From Zygaena filipendulae (Eukaryota > Arthropoda > Insecta > Lepidoptera > Zygaenidae): 64,000 nucleotides of DNA. Below, piece after piece: positions 46,046 through 56,770 of this stretch; positions within the stretch are counted from its first letter, which is position 1; each line of letters opens with the position of its first letter. The stretch is from the NCBI GenBank assembly GCA_907165275.2, contig OU015654.1, positions 11,983,501-12,047,500 on the forward strand. The letters run 5' to 3'. The notes beneath the pieces are model-generated. The model was given only the letters and a program-made list of their open reading frames with translations, was not told the origin of the DNA and ran no database searches. Made by a program: the position numbers and the translations under genes.

Positions 46046-46482
46046 CAATTATTTTTCCATTCAAATTCAATTTCTATTTTTGCTCGAATTTCAAACGAAA
46101 TTTTGATGGCAACTATTGCTCTATGTCTAATGAATATCTCTTATGAAAATACAACTAATGATTGCTTGAGTACCAGAGTTCATCACCTCATGGTTTTCAT
46201 GTGAGTTGATATGGAATTGATTGTTGTTTTTAATAAAATTCATTTCTTGTACTTATGCCGTGGTATCTACTATAAACATCTGTTTCTATTTATTGTTTTC
46301 TTCTTTTAATTTTTCCCATTGAATTAATTAGCATAGAAAAACAATGAGCGCAATCAGGGGAAGCTATTTCAAGTCAGGGTAAAAGCGTATTTAAATTAAA
46401 GGGTAAAATATTGCACCGGCCCATCCCCGCATCGATGGATTTATGCTTCAATAGTGAACGGAATTTAAAGTTCTATCTTTAT
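46046..46482. other. Low-copy intron
   Basis: Nothing was recognised. Confidence 0.35.
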
Positions 46483-46674
46483 TCTAAATATAAAAGGCAA
46501 ACCTGACTGACTCATCTATCAACGCACAGCCGAAACTACTGAACGGATTTCGCTGAAATTTGGCATACAGATAGTTGTAATGACGTAGCCATCCGCTAAC
46601 AAAGGATTTTTGAAAATTCTAATTCCTGCGGGATCTCCGAAATTTCCGCGGATGAGACCGCGGGGCACAGCTAG
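46483..46674 (+). mobile_element. Full-length Helitron of the TGACTGAC subfamily, 192 bp
   Basis: TCTAAATATAAAAGGCAAAC, GAAACTACTGAACGGATTTC, then CCGCGGATGAGACCGCGGGG and CACAGCTAG before T. Confidence 0.85.
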
Positions 46675-47219
46675 TACTTTAATAAAGAGTTTTACACAAT
46701 CTCTCAAACATGGGACGGAACTAGTCGTTTTTGAAACAAAATTGTAAAACGCGCACTCATCTATTTACTTGTTAATTGAGTGTACGCTTCAACGGGTAAG
46801 TGCAGGAAACTTACATACAATCGCACACAGTGAAGCGAATCAGTTAAAACTAACTCCACCTGCGCGCTGCAGGGTAGCACACCCAATTCTCGGCCGTTAG
46901 CAACTAAAACACGGCGGGCCCACAATCAAGACGCAGTACGAAATCCCATTTCGTAAACAGCGAGCCAGGTGCCCGGAGCAGGCAATCTCGTTTGTCTTGA
47001 CTCGGCACCGTTGCGACGGTCCACCGAAACACTAATTGGACCATTTACCCTGGTAATCCAAGTCGCCAATTTAATTTGTGCACCATTTGTGTACCGGTCC
47101 CGAAAACTACGTGTGTAAAAGGCTCTCCTGATGTTGGTTTATTTCGTATCACAACAGACCGTTGGTTTATTTTGAGAACCGATAGATATCGTTGATTTAT
47201 GTAGTATAAGTACATAGCT
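46675..47219. other. Low-copy GC-richer block; enhancer candidate
   Basis: 46840-47110 is repeat-free with E-boxes CACCTG (46857-46862) and CAGGTG (46966-46971) and a homeodomain-type CTAATTGG (47032-47039). No coding frame recognised. Confidence 0.4.
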
Positions 47220-47463
47220 GTATGTATGTATGTATGTATGTATGTATGTATGTATGTATGTATGTATGTGTCTGTGTATGTATGTATGTATGTGAGTATC
47301 TATATCTATGTGAGTTTTTATCTAAATATATATCGTAAATGCACCGCCAAGTGAGCTCTCTGTACTACCTGAAGGTTGACTGACAGAGAATGCCACTGTG
47401 GCATTAAGTCCGCCTTTTGTACCATGATGTGCATAAAGTTTAAATAAATAAATAAATAAATAG
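47220..47463 (+). mobile_element. (TATG)n microsatellite and LINE 3'-end family Y
   Basis: (TATG)n fills about 47220-47300. Then TGCACCGCCAAGTGAGCTC, GAAGGTTGACTGACAGAG, GCCACTGTGGCATTAAGTCC and (AAAT)n to 47461. Confidence 0.75.
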
Positions 47464-48154
47464 CTGATACACTTCAGAGTACGGGGTTACCAAAGTCGAC
47501 TGGACCGCGACCCATGCATTAAAATAAGTGTATGGAGTGCTAAAATTATTTTATAACAATAAAGAATAATATTAATTTTATTTATTAGATATTTATAGTA
47601 GGTATTGTTGTTAATATAAATAGGTACTAGTTTTATATTATTTTTTTCGTTTTTTCACAATCTATCACAGGAAGAAGAAGTGAAAAGTCTCGAAATTCGA
47701 ATGGATAAATCGCGGTAGATTTAAAGCTAGGATACTGGAGTGTCAATTGTGGACCAACACCAGACCTAGAGAAAAAAATATGATATGGCAGAATGTTTTT
47801 GAAGCTGATCTTTTTAGTAAGTCATTATTTGTATTTCAAATTCTGTAATTGAAAAAAATAAGTTTAAACAAATGAATACGATGTTTCTTTTCAAGAATCG
47901 ATAAATCAACTGACAGAGATAAATTATAAAAATGAACAGAATGAACTGAGAACAGTCTTTTAAAAATTCTTCATCAAAAATATTCGTATATTCGTTAAAC
48001 AAAAGACGGTGGTGGAACATAAACTAGGTTATTCATGCTTCATAAGTAGGCCTAAGGCAAAATACCTTAGGGTTGTTTTTCAATCGAAACAACAGATTGC
48101 TTTTTCGTCTGAAAACTTGCTCCGCATTTAACCTATTTCTCGAGGTAGCCCTTA
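47464..48154. other. Low-copy intron
   Basis: Nothing was recognised. Confidence 0.35.
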
Positions 48155-48600
48155 TTTATTTATTTTTACTTTTAACTTTATGCACATCATGGCATAAAAG
48201 GTAGACTCAATGCCACAGTGGCATTCTCTGCCAGTCAACCTTCAGATAGCAGGTTACAGAGAGCTCACTTGGCAGTGCATTTGCGATCTTATTATACATA
48301 GGTACCTACGTAAGTACGTACACATATCCTACTAATATTATAAATGTGAAAGTGTGAATGTTTGTCACTCAATCATGCAATAACGGCTCAACGGATTTGG
48401 GTGAAATTTGGCATGCACGTTGTACAGAGAAGGACATAGGGTACTTTTTATCCCGGAATTCCCATGGGAACTCCGAAATTACCGCGGGTGAAACCTCGAG
48501 GCACAGCTAGTAGTTTTATAAATACACACATATAGGCATACATACACACATAAATACTAAATACCTTAACTAAGAATTAAATTATCGGTCCTTAGTAAAG
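48155..48600 (-). mobile_element. LINE 3'-end family Y with a Helitron inside
   Basis: Family Y runs 48155-48326 (GCACATCATGGCATAAAAGG, GCCACAGTGGCATTCTCTGC) and resumes after 48511 with ACACATA-type sequence like that at 24460-24500. Confidence 0.7.
48327..48510 (+). mobile_element. Helitron nested in a LINE 3' end, 184 bp
   Basis: TCCTACTAATATTATAAATG after A to GAGGCACAGCTAG before T. Confidence 0.9.
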
Positions 48601-49060
48601 ATGACAAATACACTACTTAAAAGTCGAAGACGGAAGGAAAAATGTAGGTACGCATTCAAGCGAAACTCTCAGCACATTTAAAATCTTTCTCTTTCTCGCT
48701 CGCCTACATTTTTTTCAATCAAACGAGCGTGAGGGAGACAAAAAGCGTGAGCCATTTACGTTAATACCCTCCGCCGTGGAACGTATCGTCTAATTACTGA
48801 GAATGTGCAGCTTTTTGTCGCCTCTCACTTACGACTGATGCTGCAAATGATACTTTTCTTTGACACAGTACTCTGTACAGAAACGTGCCGTGTGAATCAA
48901 TTTGTTAATGGCAGCAGTCTGTCTCAAAAGGAAACAGATGGTCATTGTGCCTAATTGAAAGGACAACAAGAAAAAGAACAAAAATTTTTTTCGGCTCTAT
49001 AGGGGTAATCAGCATTTGATACTGTCACAGTCTACTTAGTTGTACTATAATTATATTATA
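48601..49060. other. Low-copy block; enhancer candidate
   Basis: 48700-48990 is repeat-free, with TAATTA (48791-48796) and an E-box CAGATG (48935-48940). Confidence 0.35.
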
Positions 49061-49460
49061 CTAGCTACCCCCCACGATTTCATCCGCGGTAATTACGGAG
49101 TTCCCGCAGGAATTCCGGGAAAAAGTAGGTAATTACTCTATGTCCTTCTTTGTACACGAGACAGTAGTTAACGGTGATTAGCTGTTCCCCGCATTAATTC
49201 CGGAGTTCCCGCGGGAATTCCGGGATAAAAAGTACCCTATGTCACTCAGGGTCACTTTAGCTTCCTATCTATAATAAGTAGATCCATAGATAACAACCAC
49301 ACAAACTCCAGAGTTCCCGCGGGAATTCCGAGATATAAAGTACCTTATGTCATTCAGGATCACTGCAGCTTCTTATAAGTGAAAGAATTTTTAAAATCGG
49401 TTCAGTAGATCCAGAGATAGCTGTTCCCACGTGGTTTTACCCGCGGGAAATTCGGAGTTT
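49061..49460 (-). mobile_element. Multi-module composite Helitron, second copy
   Basis: CTAGCTACCCCCCACG opens it. Modules at about 49182 and 49306, the ATCCATAGATAACAACCAC junction and a final AGATAGCTGTTCCC module follow the order of 34138-34602. The 5' tip is missing. Confidence 0.8.
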
Positions 49461-49493
49461 CGGAAACTATAAAGTTATTTTTATAGTTTCCGA
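49460..49493. repeat. Perfect 14-bp hairpin at a Helitron edge
   Basis: TCGGAAACTATAAA, loop GTTATT, TTTATAGTTTCCGA, starting where the Helitron sequence stops matching. Confidence 0.8.
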
Positions 49494-49756
49494 GAGCATA
49501 CCAAAAATTTACGCAGTCCAAACCGTGGTTTACAATTAGCTATATTAATAAAATTCCTGTTTAAAATTAATTTTTATTTAAGCTTAGATATAGGAGATTG
49601 TGGAATATTTTTTGTATGATCTCAGCCATCTTTATGTATGTACATTATCAACCAAAAATGTCGACTCAGAAACACGTTGACAGGAACTAATGAAAAGTTA
49701 GATTAGGCTTTTCGGCTCGATATCTTCAGCTGGAAAAAAAACCATAATCTATACAT

Positions 49757-49992
49757 GGACATAGATAAGCAATAGTGTTTTAACCCACACTGGAGAAATT
49801 TTGAGTAAATCGTGTTTTAAAAGTATAACGCCATTTTGTGTCAATCTTTTTTTATGTTAAATTTTTAGTTTCATATTTAAGCAATATAATAAGGTAAACA
49901 CATAATTAAAAAATGTTCCCTAACTCTCAATAAATCGTTCTGAATCAATAACTAAGTTTTGTGGGTTAACATGTTATTGCTTATCTGCGTCC
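49757..49992 (-). mobile_element. MITE family A, 236 bp, inverted
   Basis: GGACATAGATAAGCAATA to ATTGCTTATCTGCGTCC, flanked by ACAT on both sides (49753-49756, 49993-49996). Confidence 0.85.
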
Positions 49993-50155
49993 ACATATAA
50001 AATGCGTTTCCAGTTCAGTGCGTATAATTATTGTAAGACAGTGTGTTCAAAGACGGTTTAGACTACTAATATATTCCACAGCATGAAAAATAAACAGAAT
50101 TGCTTCAACCACATTCAATGATGTTGAATTATTCATTTTTATGTCTATACCACTG

Positions 50156-50620
50156 ATTTCTCCCGCGGGAATTCCGGCAAAGAGTATTCTATCTCCTTTT
50201 CTGTATCCCTGGCAACGTGTATAAAAAAAATTATGATGATCGGTTCCATAGCTAACGTGTAGTCGAAACAAACATACAAACACACGAACTCACATTCGCA
50301 TATATAATATAGCTGTTTCCCGAGGGATTTTTGGGATAAAAAGTACACTATGTCCATCTCTGTACCGTGAAAGCGTAACAGACAGACAGACAGACAGAGT
50401 AATTTTTGCATTTATAATAGATACTAGCTGATCCCCGCGGTTTCACCCGCGTTAATTTAAGAGTCTTGTCCTTTCGGGATCCTATGTCCTTCTGTGTAGG
50501 TATCCCTGACAACGTGTATGCAAAATTTCATGACGATCCGTTCAGCCGTCGCGCGTCGAGGCGTAAAAGCGTGACAGAGATTCAGTTACTTTCGCATTTA
50601 TAATGTAAGTAGGAATTAGT
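50156..50620 (-). mobile_element. Three Helitrons in a row
   Basis: 50156-50308 (TCTCCCGCGGGAATTCCGG to ATTCGCATATATAATA), 50309-50422 (TAGCTGTTTCCCGAGG to GACAGACAGACAGACAGAG) and 50424-50620 (CTAGCTGATCCCCGCGG to CGCATTTATAATGTAAGTAG), all same orientation. Confidence 0.75.
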
Positions 50621-51989
50621 AAGGATAAGAATGGCCATTAACTACAAATTTTGAAAATTTAAGACCAATAAAGCTAGTAACTTGAGTCAACTGTTCTAAG
50701 GAAACGGAAATGGAGTTTCAACAAGATAATTTTGATGTTGCATTCTAATCCACAAGTGCTACGGTTGGCGGAGGCGTCGGAGCGCCGGGAGTGAGCTGTT
50801 GCGTACATCCGCCGGAAGCGGCCCGGCGGTGGCGCCACCTGCCCGGAACTTAGCGAGTTAATACGTCACTTTGCTGCAAAGTTTTTTTTTTACGAGTTTG
50901 TTTCAAATTTGAATTTCGTTTTTTGAGTTTGTGACAAACAATCAAAAATTATAATTTGTAAATTATGTTGCAATATTTGAGGTTATGATTACATATTTGC
51001 CGTAATCGATGATACTCGGGAATTTTATCATTTAAAATAATGAAAAGTTTCATTATTATATGTATTTTTTTTATATTAGACAATATAAATACTAATTGCA
51101 GAATACATCGACGCTCTGCCTGTAAAATAAATTTAAACGACGAGTTACTTATAAACAGTATGTTAAAAAAATTTATTTATATCGATGTAATAGTTAATCT
51201 AAGTTAATCTATAGAACCTAATTGTGAAGAATTTCTATCAATCTATTCTATACAAAGTGAAACGAAAACACCCTGCAATCGATCAACCGAATTGATTCTA
51301 CAATCGAGTTGTGACAAAGCCGAATCGTTGGAGGCCTAATGAATAGTCACTATTCGAATGGGCTATTAATAATAGATTTTGAATGGCAACTCGCGAATTC
51401 ATCAGTCAATCGGATGTCGTTTGGGGAACCCTTATAGTCATTTATACATATTTCATGTATTCATTCAATCGGTATCGCTTCCATGTAAACTCTTTTGTTG
51501 TACTTCATAAGATATTGTACCCACCTAGTAAGGTAAGAAATGATTATAATTATTTATTAATATTAAAATTCTAAATTCTTTGAGAGTATTTTTACTCTAG
51601 TTGCTGAAATGAAATGAAATGTTAAAAATTCTACGTTTCAAAACTATTGCTTAATGCAGCAAGTAAAATTATATAGTATAATACATATATCACCTGAAAA
51701 TTTCTGAGAATAGGGTACCATGCCTGCTGTTCGAGTGATTTATTATTTATGGCTTAAATGGGGAAAATATTGTTACATAAAGCAAATAGGTACTCTAATA
51801 ATAAGTAAATGTATGTAATATACGTGTACTGTAAAGTTTTGCCAAAAGATAATGGCAGCTAAGCAACATAATGAACACAAAGCTTTTATCAATTTACCAT
51901 ATTAAACCTTGTGGATAATTCCTTTAAAGGTATTATATTATATATTCCTATTACCTATGTTCTTATAAAACTGTAACTTACAAGCACCA
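50621..51989. other. Low-copy intron with a GC island and CTCF-like site
   Basis: 50755-50860 is markedly GC-rich; on the minus strand AGGTGGCGCC (50840-50831) matches the core of insect CTCF sites. The rest is AT-rich with nothing recognised. Confidence 0.4.
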
Positions 51990-52107
51990 CCAAACACACT
52001 TTCTGCAGATCTTGAAGGTTGACTGGCAGAGAATGCCACAATGGCATTAAGTCCGCCTTTTGTACCATAGTGTGCAAAAAGTTTAAATAAATAAATAAAT
52101 AAATAAA
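51990..52107 (+). mobile_element. LINE 3'-end family Y
   Basis: GAAGGTTGACTGGCAGAG, GGCATTAAGTCCGCCTTTTG and (AAAT)n ending where a Helitron begins. Confidence 0.75.
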
Positions 52108-52301
52108 TCTTTACATAGTATAAATTGAAGTCGCTTCCGCTGTCTGTTAGCGATAAACTCCAAAACTATACTCAACGGATTTTCATGCTGTTTTCCCAAT
52201 AGATAGAGTGATTCATGAGGAAGGTTTATATCTATAGTTTATCCTGGAGTTCCTGCGGGAAGTTCGAAATTACCGCGGGTGAAACTGCGGGGGACTGCTA
52301 G
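52108..52301 (+). mobile_element. Helitron in a LINE tail, 194 bp
   Basis: TCTTTACATAGTATAAATTG after A; CCGCGGGTGAAACTGCGGGG-GACTGCTAG before T. Subfamily of 7392-7596. Confidence 0.9.
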
Positions 52302-52639
52302 TTTTATATAAACTTTAATACTGGAACTATTACGCAAGTCTATTTTCGTTTAAGAGAACGTTCTTTTAGTAGATATTATTCCTTAAATATTATCATAATA
52401 TTATATATCATAATTTCATGAAAGCATCAAATCTTTTCTGTGCTTTTAATATTTTCTTTGTGTTACTGAACTTTTAATAAATTGAAATTGTTCTCTTTCC
52501 TTACGTATTATTTCGTAGAGAGTTAAAGAATATTAGATAAGTATACGTATGAATACAAAAAAAAAACTGAAAATTAAATTAGTTTTATCATTTTATCATG
52601 AACGAAATTAAAAAATACTTTATTGCTTACCTTTGAACC
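52302..52639. other. AT-rich intron
   Basis: Nothing was recognised. Confidence 0.35.
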
Positions 52640-52842
52640 GCAGTAAAAGAGATCTTTTTAGGGTTCCGTACACAAAGGGCAAAATAGGACCCTATTACTA
52701 AAACTTCGCTGTCCGTCCAATCAGTCCGTCCATCCATCTGTATGGAAATTGGAAAATTTCATGATGATCAGTTGAGAAGTTAAGGCATGAAAGCGTAACA
52801 AACAAACAAACTCACATTCAGATTTGTAATATTAGTTTGGAT
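52640..52842. mobile_element. GGGTTCCGTAC repeat joined to a Helitron 5' half
   Basis: 52655-52740 has TTTTAGGGTTCCGTACAC and AATAGGACCCTATTAC, words of a common lepidopteran repeat. 52745-52842 is an inverted Helitron 5' half (GGCATGAAAGCGTAACAAAC). Confidence 0.55.
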
Positions 52843-52915
52843 ACTTATTCTGTCTCTTTGTTATTAAATCTAGTTTTATTATTGTGCCTTTTACAAAACA
52901 ATAGATACAATAAAT

Positions 52916-53182
52916 GGATGCCGATAAGCAATATCATGTTTTTTCTTTTTTTTATGTTATAGGGGGCAAACGGGCAGGTGCAGGTATACCTAATGGTAAG
53001 TGATTACCGCCGCTCATGGACATCTGCCCAAAATTAAGTTATTAATACAGAACGCCTTGTTGAGAGCTATAGAACAACAACAAATTGTTGAACATAAAAA
53101 AGTATTGACACCACATTTTTAAAACACGATTTACTCAAAATTTCTCCAGTGTGAGATAACACACTATCGCTTTTCTATATCC
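52916..53182 (+). mobile_element. MITE family A carrying another insertion
   Basis: GGATGCCGATAAGCAAT at the left and a decayed right end at 53182; flanks AAAT and AAGT differ by one base. At about 52939-53030 a T-rich repeat (GCAAACGGGCAGGTGCAG, TACCTAATGGTAAGTG) replaces family sequence. Confidence 0.75.
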
Positions 53183-53540
53183 AAGTGAGAATCAAAAAAG
53201 GTTAGGGTATGCAATACGTAATAAAGTCCAAGTAGGTACCTACACAATCGATGCATAACAAATCTAATATTTACAACAGAAATATTCACAAAAAGGACAT
53301 CGCTGAAGTTCCGTTTGGGGATGATTTAGTGACACTATTCGGTAGCGCAATACATCTATCGACGTGACAGTACACACATATATAGTAGATATATGTAAAA
53401 TAAATCGCAATATCCGATGGATAGAGAAAAAAAAACTATGTAACAATGACAGATATCGAATAGAAAACGCTACCGGTCCATTCTGACGTTGATTTAGAAG
53501 TATGACCTACAAAAAAGCAGTCGTATACTTACTTATTCTT
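53183..53540. other. Low-copy intron
   Basis: Nothing was recognised. Confidence 0.35.
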
Positions 53541-54164
53541 ATACTAATATTATTATTAATGCGAAAGTGAGTTTATTTGGCTAACGTTTCACGGCTAAAC
53601 GGCTCGACCGATCACCACGAAATTTTGTATACACGTTGTCAGGGGTGCTACTTTTTATCCCGAAATTGGCTACTTGACAAAAATTTTTCAAAAAAATTTA
53701 GTCCGTCGTGTAGATTAGTAAAAAATATTGGACACGTATTTTTTCTTTTTTTACGTACTCAAAAAATAACAGAGATACATTGAGTTGAAATTTCGCGTGA
53801 CGTCACAATTCGGTGCGGTTTGTATGGCGCTTATAATGAATATTGACGTCACGAGCCCCCCCACCCTAAACTTTAATGCGCTTTATCTATGTTCATTTTA
53901 ATTAAATTGAAAAAGCAAAAAATACATGTCTATTATTATTATTTTTTCTAACTGACGGACTAATTAGAATTTTGATATTCATACCTTGGAGAATACCCAA
54001 TTCCCACGGGAATTTTAAAATTAAGAAACTACATTAACTTTTGCATACTACCTTGTCAAGGGTAGGTACAGAAAAATAATATAAGGTAGATAGTAAATAC
54101 TTTTATCTCGGAATACCCGCGGGATCTCCGAAACTAACACGGGTGCAACCGTGGGGAACACTAG
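53541..54164 (+). mobile_element. Helitron split by MITE family B, partly composite
   Basis: ATACTAATATTATTATTAAT to TTTTTATCCCGAAATTGGC (about 53667), then the MITE. From about 53990 come GAATACCCAATTCCCACGGG and a second module ending GCAACCGTGGGGAACACTAG before T. Confidence 0.75.
53668..53985 (-). mobile_element. MITE family B inside a Helitron
   Basis: TTTAGTCCGTCGTGTAGATT, GCGTGACGTCACAATTC, ATTGACGTCACGAG and AACTGACGGACTAATTAG. Confidence 0.8.
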
Positions 54165-54324
54165 TACTTGTATAAAGGTAGGAACATGTCTAATAAAATT
54201 ATAGGTACCTACGATTTGTTTCAACTCAATTATACAGAACATGACTTCTACGCCAGGTGTCTCGGATTCGATTCCCGCGCCAGGTTTTATAAAACTAATA
54301 AGTGTATTTATATCATTCATCTAT

Positions 54325-54415
54325 ATCCAGTTCAGTCAGATCAGTTGAGTAGTTAAGCAGTAAAAGCTTAACAAACATGAATAAACTCACATTCGTATTT
54401 ATAACAGTAAGGACT
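54325..54415 (-). mobile_element. Helitron 5' half, plus possible SINE relic
   Basis: GTTGAGTAGTTAAGCAGT to CATTCGTATTTATAACAGTA. Just left (54262-54290) GGATTCGATTCCCGCG resembles a tRNA B box. Confidence 0.5.
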
Positions 54416-54905
54416 ATGATAAGTACAAAAGATTTATTATTTTATGCCGCAACTGTAAATAGCACACAAACAATTCCTGCCCAGTAATCTGCAACAAAAA
54501 GGACAAGTTGCTCACAAAGCCGTTGCGCAACTACTCCAGCCACTAGTGGTCTGGATAAGTCCGAGGATACACAAATCCGATTGCAGTTCGAGGAAGGCAT
54601 GCAAAACAAAATAAACGGACAAAGAATGGAGAGGGGCCGGGCAAAGGTTGGAGGCTGGACGGTAAGGAGTCGCCTTTTATTTTTGCTATTCATATTTTAC
54701 AAAGGATAAGCTAGGCAGCCAGATCATAATATTATAATTTCGTGCTTTTGATATAGGTATGTATTTTTTTTTGTATTTTTATTTACTTGTTATTCCTTGG
54801 TTTTAAAGTAGAAACTTTAAAACTTTCTATCTTTATCTATCTATATAGTTCATATCACAACAGATGGTATTAAATACTCTGATTAGTTTGCTAATTTATT
54901 TTCAA
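54416..54905. other. Low-copy intron
   Basis: 54475-54680 is GC-richer and repeat-free. A minus-strand 83-codon frame across it has no recognisable domain. Confidence 0.35.
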
Positions 54906-55070
54906 CTAGCTGTCCCCCGCGGTTTCACCCGCGGTAATTTCAAAGTTCCGACGTGGATTCCTGGATAAACTATACGTATGAAAATCCGTTTAGTAGTTTT
55001 CAAGTTTAACGCGAACAGAGAGACAGACAGACAGACGCGGCGAAGGATTTTGCTTTATAATATGTAAGGA
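54906..55070 (-). mobile_element. Helitron with both ends, 165 bp
   Basis: CTAGCTGTCCCCCGCGG with CACCCGCGG, then AGACAGACAGACAGACGCGG and TTTATAATATGTAAGGA; flanked by A and T. Confidence 0.85.
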
Positions 55071-55123
55071 TGTATATGATTGTTAAGGACATGAAGAATA
55101 AAATACAAAAAAGACATTAAAAA

Positions 55124-55200
55124 AGAATAGAATAGAATAGAAAAAAGTTTATTTGATACCATAAAAATAAAATATGTACGACTTGGTACCAAAAGACGCA
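55124..55200 (-). mobile_element. LINE 3' end with (TTCTA)n tail, inverted
   Basis: GAATAGAATAGAATAG, AAAAAGTTTATTTGATACCA: same end as 30951 and 31202, diverged after 50 bp. Confidence 0.7.
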
Positions 55201-55984
55201 CCTTTATTTCAAATTCATTTTGATTATTTTGATTTTAGATAATGGTAAGATCTAAAGAATTAATGACTAGACTCTAGATCCATCGAAATACTATAAGAAC
55301 CAAATTTAATTTCAGCGAAATATTTCAATCTCCTACTCTATTATACCAGAGGATAAAAACGATGCGAAAGCAATGTTATGGCTAATGCAAAATTAAACCA
55401 GAACTTATTGTATTTGAAACTTTACAGACTTTGTTTTACATTTTAATTAGTTTTGTGTCACTTTGTGTGAACTAGTTGGGACTGATTTAATTTTGGTATT
55501 TCAATTAAAAATTTTGTCGAAGTTGTGCTGCTAATCTATACAATATTTGTCCAACAGTTTTATCATTATTAGGTATTGTTACACTCGCTGACACGCGCGG
55601 ATTTAACTGCGTTTTTCTCTTTTTAATCCACTTCAAAAAAGGAAAGGGCTCTCAATTCGACGCGTTTGTTTATATTTTTTTTATTTTTTTTTTATCCTCA
55701 AGGATATAATTATAAAAATCTGTGAAATACATGACGTTCCTGTATTTAGGAAAATTGCCAAAATACAGATTGCCGTAACTCTAATTTCAATACTGAATAC
55801 TGACGCGTGACGGCACTAGAATTGTGTGTGACGACTACTTTATGTATAACTACAAAGCTTCATCCCTCCTCATTTCAACCCTTTAGAAATATAATTAAAA
55901 AAAAATAATACACACAGACACACACAAAAGTTTCGTTTTCCTTAAAATACGCGATTGTGAATAAAATACCAAGTTTCAAACTAA
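55201..55984. other. Low-copy intron
   Basis: At 55628-55690 CCACTTCAAAAAAGGAAAGG with CTCAATTCGACGCG is a piece of a common CCGACTTC-type repeat. Nothing else. Confidence 0.4.
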
Positions 55985-56146
55985 AAAGTTATCTTCTTTA
56001 TAAATTGAAATTAATGTTTGTATGTCTGTCCTCTATGCGTTTCGGAACCATTGGTCCGATTGTGATAAAACTTTGGCGGGTTGTTCTGCCTGCGTCCGCA
56101 ATAGTTCTTGATCCCAAAACTTACGCGGGTGTAACCGCGGGGTGTT
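55985..56146 (+). mobile_element. Helitron lacking its 3' tip
   Basis: GTTTGTATGTCTGTCCTC, GGTCCGATTGTGATAAAAC and GCGGGTGTAACCGCGGGG; GTTAG replaces the terminal AGCTAG. Confidence 0.65.
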
Positions 56147-56454
56147 AGTGGGCTATAAAAATAGTGAGATCAAAATTATAGCTTAACTTTCGCCACTTGT
56201 TTTTATTTGACACTCGTTTAGTGAGGAGAGGACTGCAAGAAAATTGATTTGTATTTTAATACTAGGTTAATTTAAATTAACGTAATTTAGTCTTTTATTA
56301 AATAATAATATAGACAGTAAATTTGTGGATATTTACTATCTTTATTATACTAATGTGGAAGATAACTAGATAAACTCATAAATTCTTTTGGTATTTCTGT
56401 TCAATAAGTGTAAGTTCGTAAGTGTAAGCTAAGTTCGGCTAGCTCATTAAAAGA

Positions 56455-56770
56455 TAATAAAATAAAATAAAATGGTAAAATAAAATTTATTGAGATTTGA
56501 GAGACAAATAATTTAGATCTTTATTGTGCCGAATCTGGAATTGAAGTCACTAATAAAATACAAAATGAGAATACAAAAATTATTTGAAATTTATAAAAAC
56601 AATATCTATAGAATATAAAAAAGAACTTATCTTAAAAATAAAAAGTAATACAAATGAGGCAGGATATCGTAACGAGTGGCATAAGGCCGCCTCGTTACAA
56701 GCTCCATAGCTTTATGCTTTTTTACGTAAATGTAACGTTATATTGTATATTGTATCATATTTTGGTAAAT
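56455..56770 (-). mobile_element. Possible LINE end with (TAAAA)n tail
   Basis: AATAAAATAAAATAAAATGG then AAATTTATTGAGATTTGAG; GCATAAGGCCGCCTCG lies at 56680. No second copy here. Confidence 0.4.

Noticed and set aside
47220..47300. CRISPR-like array from the regular TATG repeat
   Set aside because: It is a plain microsatellite with no spacers. Other short repeated runs ((GTCT)n, (TTCTA)n) are likewise microsatellites tied to Helitrons and LINE tails.
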